Assembly: GCA_051873875.1 (NCBI GenBank)
Contig: JBJEFI010000012.1
Location: forward strand, 1-64,000
Source: JBJEFI01 sp051873875
GTDB lineage: Bacteria; Bacillota; Bacilli; Bacillales; Bacillaceae_G
Length of the DNA: 64,000 bases
Direction of reading: 5' to 3'
Positions 7,890-16,971 of this stretch are shown here, piece after piece. The notes under the pieces are model-generated. The model ran no database searches. It saw nothing but the letters and a program-made list of their open reading frames with translations, and was not told the DNA's origin. Within the stretch, counting starts at the first letter, position 1. Every line of letters begins with the position of its first letter. The position numbers and the translations under genes are program-made.

Positions 7890-9443
7890 TTATAATACTT
7901 TTGTTGTCCAGTCTTCACAGTTCCAAACATCGCTTACAACATCGCGATAAAATTCTGGTTCATGGGAAATTAATAGGACGCTACCTTTATACTCTTTTAA
8001 GGCACGTTTTAGTTCTTCTTTTGCATCTACGTCTAAGTGGTTTGTCGGCTCATCGAGAACTAGGAAGTTTGTTTCACGATTGATTAATTTACATAAGCGA
8101 ACCTTCGCTTTTTCGCCACCGCTTAATACGTTGTACTTACTTTCAATATGCTTTGTCGTTAAGCCACATTTCGCTAAAGCAGCACGTACCTCATATTGAG
8201 TGAAGTGAGGGAATTCATTCCATAACTCATCAATAACCGAGTTTGTACTACCCTTTGATTCTTGTTCGAAGTAGCCGATTTCTAAATAATCGCCACGTTC
8301 TACTTCACCAGATAAAGCATTGATTTCGCCGATAATGCTTTTTAATAATGTTGATTTACCAATACCGTTCGCACCAACTAAGGCGATTTTTTGACCACGT
8401 TCCATTGATAATGTTAATGGACGTGATAATGGCTCATCATAACCAATCACTAAATCTGTTGTTTTGAAGATATAACGGCTAGCTGTGCGAGCCATTTTGA
8501 AGTTGAATTCTGGTTTTGGCTTTTCTTTTGCTAATTCGATAACTTCCATTTTATCTAATTTCTTTTGGCGAGACATTGCCATGTTACGTGTTGCTACACT
8601 TGCTTTGTTACGAGCTACGAAATCCTTTAATTGAGCGATTTCTTGTTGTTGACGATTATAAGCAGCTTCTAGCTGTGCTTTCTTCATTTCATAGACGCTC
8701 ATGAAGTTATCGTAATCACCAACATAGCGGTTTAATTCTTGATTTTCCATATGATAAATAAGGTTGATAACGCTATTTAAGAATGGAATATCATGGGAAA
8801 TTAAGATAAAGGCATTTTCGTATTCCTGTAAGTAACGCTTTAGCCATTCAATATGAGCTTCATCTAAATAGTTTGTCGGCTCATCTAATAATAAAATATC
8901 TGGCTTTTCAAGTAAAAGCTTTGCTAAAAGAATTTTTGAACGTTGACCACCGCTTAAGTCTTCTACGTCACGATCTAATCCCACATCTTGTAATCCAAGT
9001 CCACGAGCAACTTCTTCTACTTTTGCATCGATTGTATAAAAGTCATTGTTGTTTAAAATATCTTGTAAAACCCCAACTTCTTCTAATAATCTTTCTAATT
9101 CTTCAGGTGTTACGTCACCCATTTTGCCGTAATATTCATTAATTTGATTTTCGATATCAAATAAATATTGGAATGCTGTTTTTAAGACGTCGCGAATTGT
9201 TTGTCCACGTTGTAAGACAGCATGCTGGTCCATATAACCAACACGAACATTTTTAGACCATTGAACCGAACCTGCATCAGGTTGTAATTTACCTGTGATA
9301 ATGTTCATGAACGTTGACTTACCTTCACCGTTTGCACCAATTAAACCAATATGTTCACCCTTTAATAGGCGGAAAGAGACATTTTCAAAGATTGCACGAT
9401 CACCAAAGCCGTGGCTTAAGTTTTTTACTGTTAAAACGCTCAC
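7890..9443 (-). CDS. yfmM: ABC-F ATPase (YfmM-like)
   Basis: A 517-residue soluble protein with two ABC nucleotide-binding domains and no membrane segment, the ABC-F layout. These proteins bind the ribosomal E site and modulate translation. First domain: Walker A GANGEGKST (about 36-44), signature LSGGQRSK and Walker B LLLDEPTN. Second domain: GANGIGKST (about 345), LSGGEKAK and FLVLDEPTN. The two are separated by a Lys/Gln-rich linker (about 250-310). Length and N-terminus (MSVLTVKNLSHGFGDRAIF) agree with B. subtilis YfmM rather than YkpA or the longer antibiotic-resistance members. It is monocistronic; the 9444-9628 stretch upstream must hold its promoter. Confidence 0.9.
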   Translation of the reverse strand: MSVLTVKNLSHGFGDRAIFENVSFRLLKGEHIGLIGANGEGKSTFMNIITGKLQPDAGSVQWSKNVRVGYMDQHAVLQRGQTIRDVLKTAFQYLFDIENQINEYYGKMGDVTPEELERLLEEVGVLQDILNNNDFYTIDAKVEEVARGLGLQDVGLDRDVEDLSGGQRSKILLAKLLLEKPDILLLDEPTNYLDEAHIEWLKRYLQEYENAFILISHDIPFLNSVINLIYHMENQELNRYVGDYDNFMSVYEMKKAQLEAAYNRQQQEIAQLKDFVARNKASVATRNMAMSRQKKLDKMEVIELAKEKPKPEFNFKMARTASRYIFKTTDLVIGYDEPLSRPLTLSMERGQKIALVGANGIGKSTLLKSIIGEINALSGEVERGDYLEIGYFEQESKGSTNSVIDELWNEFPHFTQYEVRAALAKCGLTTKHIESKYNVLSGGEKAKVRLCKLINRETNFLVLDEPTNHLDVDAKEELKRALKEYKGSVLLISHEPEFYRDVVSDVWNCEDWTTKVL

Positions 9444-9628
9444 TGATATTCACCTCATTTTATATACTCTACGCTTCATATTACTGTATTAATCTATTTG
9501 TGAAAAGTGTCGTAGATTGGAAAATGAAAAAAATTGATTTTTTTCATTGGTAAGTGGGGAAATGATTGAGAAAAGTAGAGTTTTTCATATGTTGTTTTTA
9601 TGTAATAGTACATATTTGATATGTTGTT

Positions 9629-9674
9629 AAAATGAGAAGAGGGATGCCTAAAAGGCTATCCCTCTTCTCATTTT
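9629..9674. terminator. Intrinsic terminator between two minus-strand genes
   Basis: A 16-bp stem (9629-9644 with 9659-9674; GAGAAGAGGGA arm) with a small inner GCC/GGC stem and flanking A/T tracts. On the minus strand it ends the 167-residue secreted-protein gene before the ABC-F promoter. Confidence 0.88.
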
Positions 9675-9702
9675 GTTATAAAGATATAGTTCTCTATAAT
9701 TT

Positions 9703-10206
9703 TTATTGCCCTTTATCTGTAAAACGAATAACAAGAAATAACCAAATACCTAGTAATATGAGCAGAATAGATGGTCCAATTGTATGAACGTGTGTACCTA
9801 CTTCATCTTTATACTGTTGCTTAAAGTCTTTCGCAACGTCAACCTCCGTTAAAATAGTATTTGTTGCAGTAGGGTCAAGGAATGTTTCATTGTTTTCATC
9901 GTAAAAGTAAACTTCTTTATGGGTTTTTGCAAAGATTGTGTCGTAGCTTAGTTCGTAGGAGGCATATAGTGCCTTTACATTTACATCCTTTGGTTTACCT
10001 TCCTTATCCTTCACTTTTGCTGGAAATGTAACGGAATCAAGTAATTTAATGGAGTTAGAATCATATGTCTTCACTTCTTTTGAAACCTTTGTTGACAATG
10101 CCTTTAATGCTGCTAAATCGGCTTCATTTGCTTTGGCAGAAGCCGTCGTTGAAAAAAGAGAAAAAGAAAGAACTAATAAAAATGCTAATGATAGTATTTT
10201 TTTCAT
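9703..10206 (-). CDS. Secreted/membrane-anchored protein of unknown function
   Basis: A 167-residue protein. It has a clear Sec signal peptide (MKKILSLAFLLVLSFSLFSTTASAKA, cleavage probably after ASA near residue 24). An extracytoplasmic domain follows (about 25-142, Lys/Asp-rich, two KDKEGKPKDV/YDENNETF-like beta stretches). A C-terminal membrane helix (about 145-162, ILLILLGIWLFLVI) is followed by RFTDKGQ, with a positive residue on the cytoplasmic side. It is a type I-like topology. No enzyme motif is visible and I do not recognise the family. AGGAGG lies upstream of the ATG with good spacing. Single-gene unit with its own terminator. Confidence 0.75.
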   Translation of the reverse strand: MKKILSLAFLLVLSFSLFSTTASAKANEADLAALKALSTKVSKEVKTYDSNSIKLLDSVTFPAKVKDKEGKPKDVNVKALYASYELSYDTIFAKTHKEVYFYDENNETFLDPTATNTILTEVDVAKDFKQQYKDEVGTHVHTIGPSILLILLGIWLFLVIRFTDKGQ

Positions 10207-10311
10207 TATAAACCTCCTGATTTTTAGAATGTTCTGACTTTTTTACCATTTCTAGCGATGGATTGTCAATTTAAATGCCTTAATGTTAATTAGATATAAA
10301 ATAAAGGTAAG

Positions 10312-12705
10312 TTATGGTGTAAGAACAAGCTTATAGTCTGTCTTCTTAATGGTATTCCAGTCTGTACTTGTTTTATGGTATTTGCCTGTTGTCCATGCCT
10401 TTTTTTGGTTATGATACCACTCACTCCATACGTAACCTGATTGTCCTGGACCAACAAGATGATAGCTTTCACTTAAATCTTGTAAATCCATAACGCCACG
10501 CCATGAACCACCATGAGTCACTTCACCTGTTTCATTGTCATATCCTGCAGCTTGAACCGTTGTTCGACTGCCATTTGCAGGATAGTTGTTATCGCCGTTA
10601 AACAATAGGTTTAGTGGAGATACACTTGATAATGGATGATTAAAGACAATTTGGTGATAATCGCCCCATTTCCATTTTTCCGTATTGTCTCCTTGAATTT
10701 TACTAGCTTCTTTTACTGCCTTTTTAAATGTTGTTGCTAGTAATGATTTGTAGCCACCAGCATCCTTTATCCAACTGCCTTCTTTGCCAGTTGATCCTTG
10801 ACGAATCATTTTATCTAAAATAAGTTCTCTGCCTTCGAATAAATCCATCATTTCTTTCGATAGTTCTTTTTCAAATAAAGATTTACTCATTTGGTTCATC
10901 CATAATTGAAAAATAAATGGTGCAGCTTCATCTTTATCGTCTTTGTAATTCCAATCCTTCAAGAGGGCAATGGCTTCTTTTTCAGTCTTTGTTGCTTTAG
11001 ACGTATTTAAATCTTTTAATAAAAGTGGAAGTAGTTCTTGTGCACGTAAGTTTTTATCATCCATTTGTAGATTTTGCATATCTTTAACGGTTAGTTTATC
11101 GCCAGCTTTTAGAACTTCTTGAATACGCATTTGACGATATGGCTGAGCCCAATGATGGGTAATGTGGTATGGATAAGAATCATCGACAACTTTGTTATTG
11201 GCTGTTGAAATAAAGCCTTCTTTTGGATTCACTAATGTGGGAAGCTCCTCCCATGGAACGTATCCTTTCCATTCGTATTCATCTGTCCAACCAGGAACAG
11301 GGAGGAGGCTATCGCCTTTTTTCCGAATTGGAATTAACCCATTGGCTCGATAGGCAATGGTGCCATCTGTTGAGGCAAACACAAAGTTTTGAGCAGGGGT
11401 ATGGAAGTTTGTTAATGCTTGTTTAAATTCATCCCAATTTTTTGCTTTGTTCATTTGTAATATAGCTAATAATTCAGTTGATGGTTGTAATGCAGTCCAT
11501 TTTAACGAAAATGCTTCTTTTTTATTTTCCTTCCCAGCAAATTCAGAAATGATTGGACCGTGGCGTGTTTCGGTTACTTTATAAGGAATATCTTTTTGTT
11601 TTTTTACTTTAATGTTGTAAGTGTATGTTTTTGCTTTTTCCCATTTATCCTTATACAAAAATTCATCTTCATTGTTTGGATTGCGTTTTTCAATATATAA
11701 GTCTTGAACGTCTGGTCCGACGTTTGTAACACCCCAAGCGATGTCTTTGTTATGACCAAGAATAATCCCTGGAATGCCAGCGAAAATAACACCCTGTACG
11801 TCTAAATCAGTCGTGCTTAAATGTATTTCATACCAAATAGATGGTGTCGCTAATGATAAATGAGGATCATCTGCTAATAATGGTTTTCCTGAATCGGTTT
11901 TTGAGCCAGCAACAACCCAGTTGTTACTGCCATTTTCTGGATTTGGAATAATAGCTGCTGCTAAGCTTTTTTCGACGTCAATTTCCTTACTGACAGCTGG
12001 AATAATCGTTGCTCCATCCTTTGGATAAGTAGGGAACAGTTCCATCGCTTTATCTTTAGGAAATTTTTGTAGTAGGGCATAACGGAATGCTTGCCCATTC
12101 CAATGTCCACCTAAATCAAAGGCCATATATTTTCCAATCGTTAATGAATCAATTGGTGTCCATTTGGCTGGTGTATAGCCTAATATGCGGAATTCAATCG
12201 GCAATGTGCCATTGTCTTTTGCTTCTTCCATATACGCATTAACCCCGTCAGCATAAGCTTGTAAGATTGCTTGGGCTTCTTTTGGATAGCTATCCCATGA
12301 CGCTTCAGCAGCTCTTCGTAATCCTAATGTTAAAAAATACTTATCGTTGTCCACTGTTGCATTACCAATTAATTCACTTAGTTGTCCAGATGCTTGTCGT
12401 CTACTTAAATCCATTTGAAACATTCGGTCTTGTGCAGTTACATATCCTTGTGCAGTATATAAATCAAGGTCATTTTTTGCTTCAATATGGGGAACACCCA
12501 TATTATCTCGGTATACGGATACCTTGTCGGATAGTGCCGAAAGTTTTATTGTTCCTTTTATAATTGGTTTTGTCTTTGCTACGAACCAATAACCAGTTCC
12601 AGCGGCAATTCCAATTAAAAGAAGAAGTATAAGGACTGAAATACCAATAATTTTTTTAAAAGACCGTTTCTTTTTTGAGCGTAACGCTACTTCTACACGA
12701 TTCAT
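10312..12705 (-). CDS. Penicillin acylase family protein (Ntn hydrolase)
   Basis: A 797-residue protein, the normal length for penicillin acylase precursors. Residues 1-16 are basic and 17-42 form a membrane anchor, so the enzyme is tethered outside rather than freely secreted. The maturation site is Gly259-Ser260 in NPENGSNNWVVAG: autocatalytic cleavage would free Ser260 as the N-terminal nucleophile of the beta chain. Relatives hydrolyse beta-lactam side chains, acyl-homoserine lactones or other N-acyl compounds; the actual substrate is unknown. The Asn and Arg expected for the oxyanion hole region are present as broad similarity (ANGSRTTVQAAG near residue 715). A GGGGGG ribosome binding site precedes ATG. 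A cre-like site lies 55 bp upstream. Confidence 0.88.
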   Translation of the reverse strand: MNRVEVALRSKKKRSFKKIIGISVLILLLLIGIAAGTGYWFVAKTKPIIKGTIKLSALSDKVSVYRDNMGVPHIEAKNDLDLYTAQGYVTAQDRMFQMDLSRRQASGQLSELIGNATVDNDKYFLTLGLRRAAEASWDSYPKEAQAILQAYADGVNAYMEEAKDNGTLPIEFRILGYTPAKWTPIDSLTIGKYMAFDLGGHWNGQAFRYALLQKFPKDKAMELFPTYPKDGATIIPAVSKEIDVEKSLAAAIIPNPENGSNNWVVAGSKTDSGKPLLADDPHLSLATPSIWYEIHLSTTDLDVQGVIFAGIPGIILGHNKDIAWGVTNVGPDVQDLYIEKRNPNNEDEFLYKDKWEKAKTYTYNIKVKKQKDIPYKVTETRHGPIISEFAGKENKKEAFSLKWTALQPSTELLAILQMNKAKNWDEFKQALTNFHTPAQNFVFASTDGTIAYRANGLIPIRKKGDSLLPVPGWTDEYEWKGYVPWEELPTLVNPKEGFISTANNKVVDDSYPYHITHHWAQPYRQMRIQEVLKAGDKLTVKDMQNLQMDDKNLRAQELLPLLLKDLNTSKATKTEKEAIALLKDWNYKDDKDEAAPFIFQLWMNQMSKSLFEKELSKEMMDLFEGRELILDKMIRQGSTGKEGSWIKDAGGYKSLLATTFKKAVKEASKIQGDNTEKWKWGDYHQIVFNHPLSSVSPLNLLFNGDNNYPANGSRTTVQAAGYDNETGEVTHGGSWRGVMDLQDLSESYHLVGPGQSGYVWSEWYHNQKKAWTTGKYHKTSTDWNTIKKTDYKLVLTP

Positions 12706-12759
12706 CTTATTTCCCCCCTATCCTTTTATATCCTCGTATACATGTATCATATAAACAAA

Positions 12760-12773
12760 GGATAGCGCTTTCA
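12760..12773 (-). promoter_or_regulatory. cre-like site (CcpA) upstream of the acylase gene
   Basis: Read on the minus strand, TGAAAGCGCTATCC matches TGWAANCGNTNWCA at all informative positions but the last. It is 55-68 bp upstream of the acylase start codon, a position compatible with catabolite control of that gene. Confidence 0.5.
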
Positions 12774-12820
12774 ATAAGAGGAAATCGACATATTTAGCAG
12801 GAGTTTTTTGGAAATAGCAA

Positions 12821-12851
12821 TAAAAAAACAGTCACACAAATAGGTGACTGT
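12821..12851 (-). terminator. Intrinsic terminator of uppP
   Basis: An 8-bp stem (ACAGTCAC at 12828-12835 with GTGACTGT at 12844-12851), followed on the minus strand by seven T residues (complement of 12821-12827). Confidence 0.85.
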
Positions 12852-12860
12852 CTCATTGTT

Positions 12861-13670
12861 TTATAGGAATAAAATTACAAGTGTTCCAACAATAAAGCAA
12901 TAAATAGAGAAGTATTTTAAATTGCCTCGTTCCATAATGCCTTGGAACCATTTAAGTGAGAAATAAGACATAACAAAAGCAGCAACAAAGGCAAATAAGT
13001 AAGGGATAAGCATTGTGTTAAAGCTTGGATCATTGATTAAATCCTTCGCTCCTAATAGCATACCACCTAAGCTGACAGGGATATATAATAGGAATGAGAA
13101 ACGAAGGGCTGTTGATGCCTTTGTTCCACGTCCCATCGCTGCCACGATTGTTGCACCTGAGCGGCTAATACCAGGGATTAAGGCGATTGCTTGTGCACAA
13201 CCAATGATAATCGCATCTAGTGTTGTTAATTCGCCATCATTTTTACGTCCACGTAAGTTACGAATTAACCATAGTGCAAGACCTGTTACAAGTAATGCCC
13301 AGCCAATTGTAGCTGTTCCTTTAAATACGTCCTCAATTACATCTCCAAATACAACACCAATTACGCCTGCTGGCACAGAGGCAAGTAATAAATAGAGAAT
13401 AAATTTAAAATCTTCCTTTGTATCTTCTGCTCGGGTTGTTAAATAACGCCAACCATTCACAGTTAAACGAATTAAATCTTCACGATAAATAAGTAAAACT
13501 GCAAGTAAAGAGGCGAAGTTAACAAATAACTCGAAGTTTAATCCTTCAATTTTTAAGCCCATCAATTCTTGAGCAATAACTAAATGACCACTAGATGAAA
13601 TAGGAATTGGTTCTGTGAAGCCTTGAAACATTCCTAATAATGTATATTTTAATACAAGTAAAAAATCCAT
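12861..13670 (-). CDS. uppP: Undecaprenyl-diphosphatase UppP/BacA
   Basis: An integral membrane enzyme that dephosphorylates undecaprenyl pyrophosphate to recycle the lipid carrier of cell-wall synthesis; overexpression gives bacitracin resistance in relatives. At 269 residues it is near the usual 270-276. The two BacA signatures are present: GFTEPIPISSSGHLVIAQEL (residues about 16-35, Glu and the SSSGH motif) and PGISRSGATI (about 165-174, Arg and Ser of the active site). Eight or so hydrophobic segments are evident. The start ATG follows GGGAGGGG. Monocistronic, with a strong terminator; the LCP gene is divergent 147 bp away. Confidence 0.95.
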   Translation of the reverse strand: MDFLLVLKYTLLGMFQGFTEPIPISSSGHLVIAQELMGLKIEGLNFELFVNFASLLAVLLIYREDLIRLTVNGWRYLTTRAEDTKEDFKFILYLLLASVPAGVIGVVFGDVIEDVFKGTATIGWALLVTGLALWLIRNLRGRKNDGELTTLDAIIIGCAQAIALIPGISRSGATIVAAMGRGTKASTALRFSFLLYIPVSLGGMLLGAKDLINDPSFNTMLIPYLFAFVAAFVMSYFSLKWFQGIMERGNLKYFSIYCFIVGTLVILFL

Positions 13671-13816
13671 AAGCCCCTCCCTAAGGTGAAAAATAAGTAA
13701 ACACTAAACAATATATTAGTATAACTGGATTAGGAAGTCTATGGAAAATTGGGGAATATCATAATATGGACTTCTTTCAAACATACTAAGAAAAATGCAA
13801 AATGGAGTGATTATAG

Positions 13817-14725
13817 ATGAAGAAAGTAATCAAATGGATTGTTATTGTTGTTTCAGTTTGTTTGCTTTTATTTTTAGGGCTTGTTGGTTATGGTGCATAT
13901 AAAGTGAATAAAATTCTCGTTAATACAGAAGGGGAAGTAAAGCATGCTAAATTGCGTAAAGAGCCTTTTTCTGTCGTATTAATGGGGTTAGATACAAGTG
14001 AAAAGAGAAAAGCATCAGGAAAAGCTCGTACAGATGCATTAATAGTTTCTCTTATTCGCCCGAAGGAGGTGGATATAACATTAATCGGTATTCCTAGAGA
14101 TACGTATGTTTATCAACCAATGCGAGATAAGTATGACAAAATTAATCATGCCTATGCGTTTAATGGAGTAGAAGGAACCCTCTCTACATTAACGGAATGG
14201 TTGGATTATCCATTTTCTTATTATGTAACAATTGATTTCACTGGATTTATAAAAATGGTCGATGCATTAGGCGGAATTGAAGTTGATGTACCAGTACGAA
14301 TTGTCGAGCAAAACAGCAAGGATGAACCAGGTGCAATTGTTTTAGAGCCAGGGCTACAAACATTAAATGGAGAAGAAGCGTTAGCACTTTCTCGAATGAG
14401 AAAAGCAGATACAGATGAAGCAAGAGGAAGACGACAAATGTTAGTTGTAAGAGCATTTGTTGATAAAATTCTTTCCTTTAATGGAATTAAAGCATATGGG
14501 CAGCTTGTGAATATTGCTAGTGAAAGTGTTCGAACAAACCTACCCTTTAAAGAAGTTGCTTTATTAGCAATGTCGTGGGGAAAGCACTTGGATAAATTAA
14601 CATTTGAATCGGAACAGATAGGAGGGGTAGGACAAAAAATAAATGGTATTTATTATGGTATGCCATATGAAAGTAATGTCGAAAAAGCAAAAACATTAAT
14701 TCAAGAAAAATTAAGTCCATATTGA
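13817..14725 (+). CDS. LytR-CpsA-Psr (LCP) family cell-wall ligase
   Basis: A 302-residue protein with one N-terminal membrane helix (about residues 6-28) and an extracytoplasmic LCP domain. LCP enzymes (TagT/TagU/TagV in B. subtilis) attach teichoic acid or other polymers from undecaprenyl-PP carriers to peptidoglycan. Visible motifs are the VVLMGLDTSE beta strand, KARTDALIVSLIRP (pyrophosphate-binding Arg and Asp), IGIPRDTYV (second Arg), KINHAYAFNG, and DEARGRRQ with its Arg pair. Size and order fit TagU, but which paralogue it is cannot be told from one copy. The proximity of uppP, which recycles the same carrier, is consistent with a wall role. It ends in repeat copy C. Confidence 0.9.
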   Translation: MKKVIKWIVIVVSVCLLLFLGLVGYGAYKVNKILVNTEGEVKHAKLRKEPFSVVLMGLDTSEKRKASGKARTDALIVSLIRPKEVDITLIGIPRDTYVYQPMRDKYDKINHAYAFNGVEGTLSTLTEWLDYPFSYYVTIDFTGFIKMVDALGGIEVDVPVRIVEQNSKDEPGAIVLEPGLQTLNGEEALALSRMRKADTDEARGRRQMLVVRAFVDKILSFNGIKAYGQLVNIASESVRTNLPFKEVALLAMSWGKHLDKLTFESEQIGGVGQKINGIYYGMPYESNVEKAKTLIQEKLSPY

Positions 14726-14820
14726 TGAATGATTAAATAAATCGAGTACTTATTCATATTTATCTCCCACTACAATTCTTTTGATTTCTCAAAGTTTTGA
14801 AGTGGGGGTTTTTTTGTGAG
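14726..14820 (+). repeat. Interspersed structured repeat, copy C
   Basis: Begins at the LCP stop codon. It shares AATCGAG..., a TTATCTC block and AAAGTTTTGAAGTG with copies A and B. A central hairpin pairs TCCCACT (14764-14770) with AGTGGGG (14801-14807) around a nested TTTGA/TCAAA stem. A run of seven T residues follows, so this copy can also act as the terminator of the LCP gene. Confidence 0.6.
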
Positions 14821-14916
14821 TAGAGATAAAAAATTTCTACCATTATTATTTAAATATTCATTCAGTTTAGTGATAAACTCATAATGATAAGAAGAAAAGG
14901 GATGTGGGGGATTGTG

Positions 14917-15897
14917 ATGAAGGCAGTTGTAGTGACGAAGTTCGGTGGACCAGATGTATTGGAAGTAATTGATACGCCTATTCCACAGTTAAATAGTAAA
15001 CAAGTGTTAATTCGTACGATGAAAACAAGCGTTAATTTTGCGGATATTAAAGCACGTTATGGGAAGAAGGGAATTGGAACTTTTCCATTTATACCTGGAA
15101 TTGATGCGGCAGGTGTGATTGAACAAGTTGGAGCTGATGTCACTTCTTTAAAAGTTGGACAGAGGGTGATTTGTTTCCCTAAGGGAGGCTCTTATGCGGA
15201 ATATGTGGTAGCAGATGAAATATTAACGTATCCAATTCCAGATACCCTATCATTTGAAGTTGCAGCTGCTTGTCCAATCGTTTCTTTTTTATCATATACG
15301 TTGTTAAAAGATATCGCTCGTATTCAAAAGGGGGAAACTATCTTAATTCACGCAGCAGCAGGGGGAGTAGGAACAACTTCCATTCAATTAGCAAAACTAT
15401 TAGGAGCTCAAGAAATTATCGGTACGGTTGGAAGTGAGCATAAAGTAGAAGTAGCAAAGGAAGCTGGGGCCGATCACGTCATTGTGTATAAAAATATGGA
15501 TTTCGCAACGAAGGTAAAGGAATTAACGAATGGCGAAGGTGTGGATATTGTTTTTGATTCTGTTAGTGGAAAAGTAGCAGAGCAGAGTTTAACTTGTTTA
15601 GCACCATATGGTCGCCTTGTTCATTTTGGCAATTCAAGTGGAGAAGCAGGTACATTTCAAACGAATCAGTTACATGCTAGTTGTCGATCTGTTTTAGGGT
15701 TTAGTTTAGGAACAACTCGAAAACTACGACCACACGTCCTTCAACCAGTGGCGAAGGAAGTTTTTCGTTATTTAGAAAGTGGGGAATTAAAGATTAAAAT
15801 TGGACATGAGTTCTCATTAAGGAAGGCAAAAGAAGCTCATGAATTAATGGAAAGTCGATTGAGTACAGGAAAGATACTGTTAAATATAGAGGGATAA
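14917..15897 (+). CDS. NADPH:quinone oxidoreductase family (zinc-less MDR)
   Basis: A medium-chain dehydrogenase/reductase of 326 residues from the chosen start. It has an N-terminal GroES-like domain (about 1-120), then a Rossmann NADPH-binding domain with the AAAGGVGTTSIQLAKLLGA fingerprint (about 144-162). The zinc-ligand cysteines of alcohol dehydrogenases are missing, which fits quinone or enone reductases (Qor/YogA-like). The frame opens at ATG 14884, but GTGGGGG at 14904-14910 places the ribosome on ATG 14917 (MKAVVVTKFGG), the standard N-terminus of the family. The true substrate is unknown. Followed directly by repeat copy A. Confidence 0.88.
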   Translation: MKAVVVTKFGGPDVLEVIDTPIPQLNSKQVLIRTMKTSVNFADIKARYGKKGIGTFPFIPGIDAAGVIEQVGADVTSLKVGQRVICFPKGGSYAEYVVADEILTYPIPDTLSFEVAAACPIVSFLSYTLLKDIARIQKGETILIHAAAGGVGTTSIQLAKLLGAQEIIGTVGSEHKVEVAKEAGADHVIVYKNMDFATKVKELTNGEGVDIVFDSVSGKVAEQSLTCLAPYGRLVHFGNSSGEAGTFQTNQLHASCRSVLGFSLGTTRKLRPHVLQPVAKEVFRYLESGELKIKIGHEFSLRKAKEAHELMESRLSTGKILLNIEG

Positions 15898-15921
15898 TGA
15901 GATAAAATTTTCTTTATTTTC

Positions 15922-16036
15922 TCCTGATGGTTAGTTAATCGAATCGGGTTTTTAATGACGCTTATCCTTCGCTTAAATTTCTTTGTTTACGCCAAGTTTT
16001 GAAGTGAGAGTTTTAGTGTCAGTTTCAACGGGATAA
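15922..16036 (+). repeat. Interspersed structured repeat, copy A
   Basis: Closest to copy B at 27491-27641. The two share the block starting TGATGG(T/C)TAGTT(A/G)A, then CGAATCG, a TTTTA(A/G)TGAC(G/A)CTTATC block and CAAGTTTTGAAG or TAAGTTTTGAAG. They close with a TTAGTG(T/G)CAGTT block and CGGG. It starts 25 bases after the oxidoreductase stop and lies before the shared terminator. Confidence 0.65.
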
Positions 16037-16040
16037 ACAA

Positions 16041-16077
16041 AAAAGTCTGTTCAACAATAAATGAACAGACCTTTTTT
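16041..16077. terminator. Bidirectional intrinsic terminator
   Basis: A perfect 9-bp stem (GTCTGTTCA at 16045-16053 with TGAACAGAC at 16062-16070), with A-tract left and T-tract right. Shared by the oxidoreductase and the convergent aquaglyceroporin gene. Confidence 0.88.
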
Positions 16078-16094
16078 TCTATTATATAAAACAA

Positions 16095-16826
16095 TTATGA
16101 ATATAAATAAACGTACATTGCAACACCAGCAATACCTGCTAAGATTGGGGCTACAACTGGAATCCAAGCATAACTCCAATCAGATGAACCTTTTCCTTTA
16201 ATCGGTAAAATCATATGAGCAATCCTTGGAGCTAAGTCACGAGCTGGGTTTAAGGCAGGTCCAGTTGGTCCACCTAAAGATAAAACTAATCCCCATACTA
16301 AGAATCCTAATGAAACGTGAGCTAGTCCACCTTGACCTTCCATAAGCGGGCCACGAGTAATAGCAAGTGCACCGAAAAATAATACAAATGAACCGATAAA
16401 TTCATTTAAAAAGGCATTTAATCTACTTTTAGAAGCTGGAATTGTTGAGAAACAACCAAGAACTTCTTTTGGATCATTTGTTTGATCCATGAATGGTTTA
16501 AATGTAATCCAAACAAGTATTTGACCGATGAAAGCACCAATAAATTGTGCAACAATATAAGGTAAGACATGTTCCCAAGGGAATTGTCCTGATACAGCTA
16601 ATCCAATTGTAAAAGCTGGGTTAATGTGGTTTCCACTAATTCCACCGAACATAATAGCTGGCATCATTACGGCAAAGCCATATCCAGCCGCAATAACCAT
16701 CCAACCATTATTATGCCCCTTTGTTCCTTTTAAGTGTACGTTTGCTACAGCGCCATTTCCTATCACAATCATTAGAGCGGTAGCGATGACTTCTGTAATA
16801 TATTTCGTCATCCAAGCGTATTCCAT
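16095..16826 (-). CDS. MIP-family aquaglyceroporin (glycerol facilitator type)
   Basis: A 243-residue channel with six membrane helices and two half-helices. Both NPA boxes are intact: HINPAFTIG (about residue 69) and ALNPARDLAPR (about 193). Asp after the second NPA (NPARD) is characteristic of glycerol-conducting GlpF-type channels rather than strict water channels. The substrate is probably glycerol or another small polyol; no glpK or glpD lies nearby, unlike the B. subtilis glp locus. The start ATG follows AGGAGGAATTAC. Its upstream region carries a perfect Crp-type box (16956-16971), the same type as that before arcA. Confidence 0.9.
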   Translation of the reverse strand: MEYAWMTKYITEVIATALMIVIGNGAVANVHLKGTKGHNNGWMVIAAGYGFAVMMPAIMFGGISGNHINPAFTIGLAVSGQFPWEHVLPYIVAQFIGAFIGQILVWITFKPFMDQTNDPKEVLGCFSTIPASKSRLNAFLNEFIGSFVLFFGALAITRGPLMEGQGGLAHVSLGFLVWGLVLSLGGPTGPALNPARDLAPRIAHMILPIKGKGSSDWSYAWIPVVAPILAGIAGVAMYVYLYS

Positions 16827-16955
16827 GTGTAATTCCTCCTAAGATGTAAGTAGCTCGGAAGTTTCTTGTAAAAATGAAAAAGATTATTCGTTATCATTAG
16901 TATACGTATGAACAACAATAAATATTGCTCAATATTTCACATTTAAAACCAATAA

Positions 16956-16971
16956 TGTGAAAATAATCACA
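16956..16971 (-). promoter_or_regulatory. Crp/ArcR-type box upstream of the aquaglyceroporin
   Basis: TGTGAAAATAATCACA is a perfect TGTGA-N6-TCACA palindrome, centred 137 bp before the aquaglyceroporin start. It has the same half-sites as the boxes before arcA. The rest of the 350-base gene-free stretch 16827-17177 is AT-rich; I see only a weak cre-like match (12 of 14) at 17109-17122 ahead of the GDSL gene. Confidence 0.6.
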
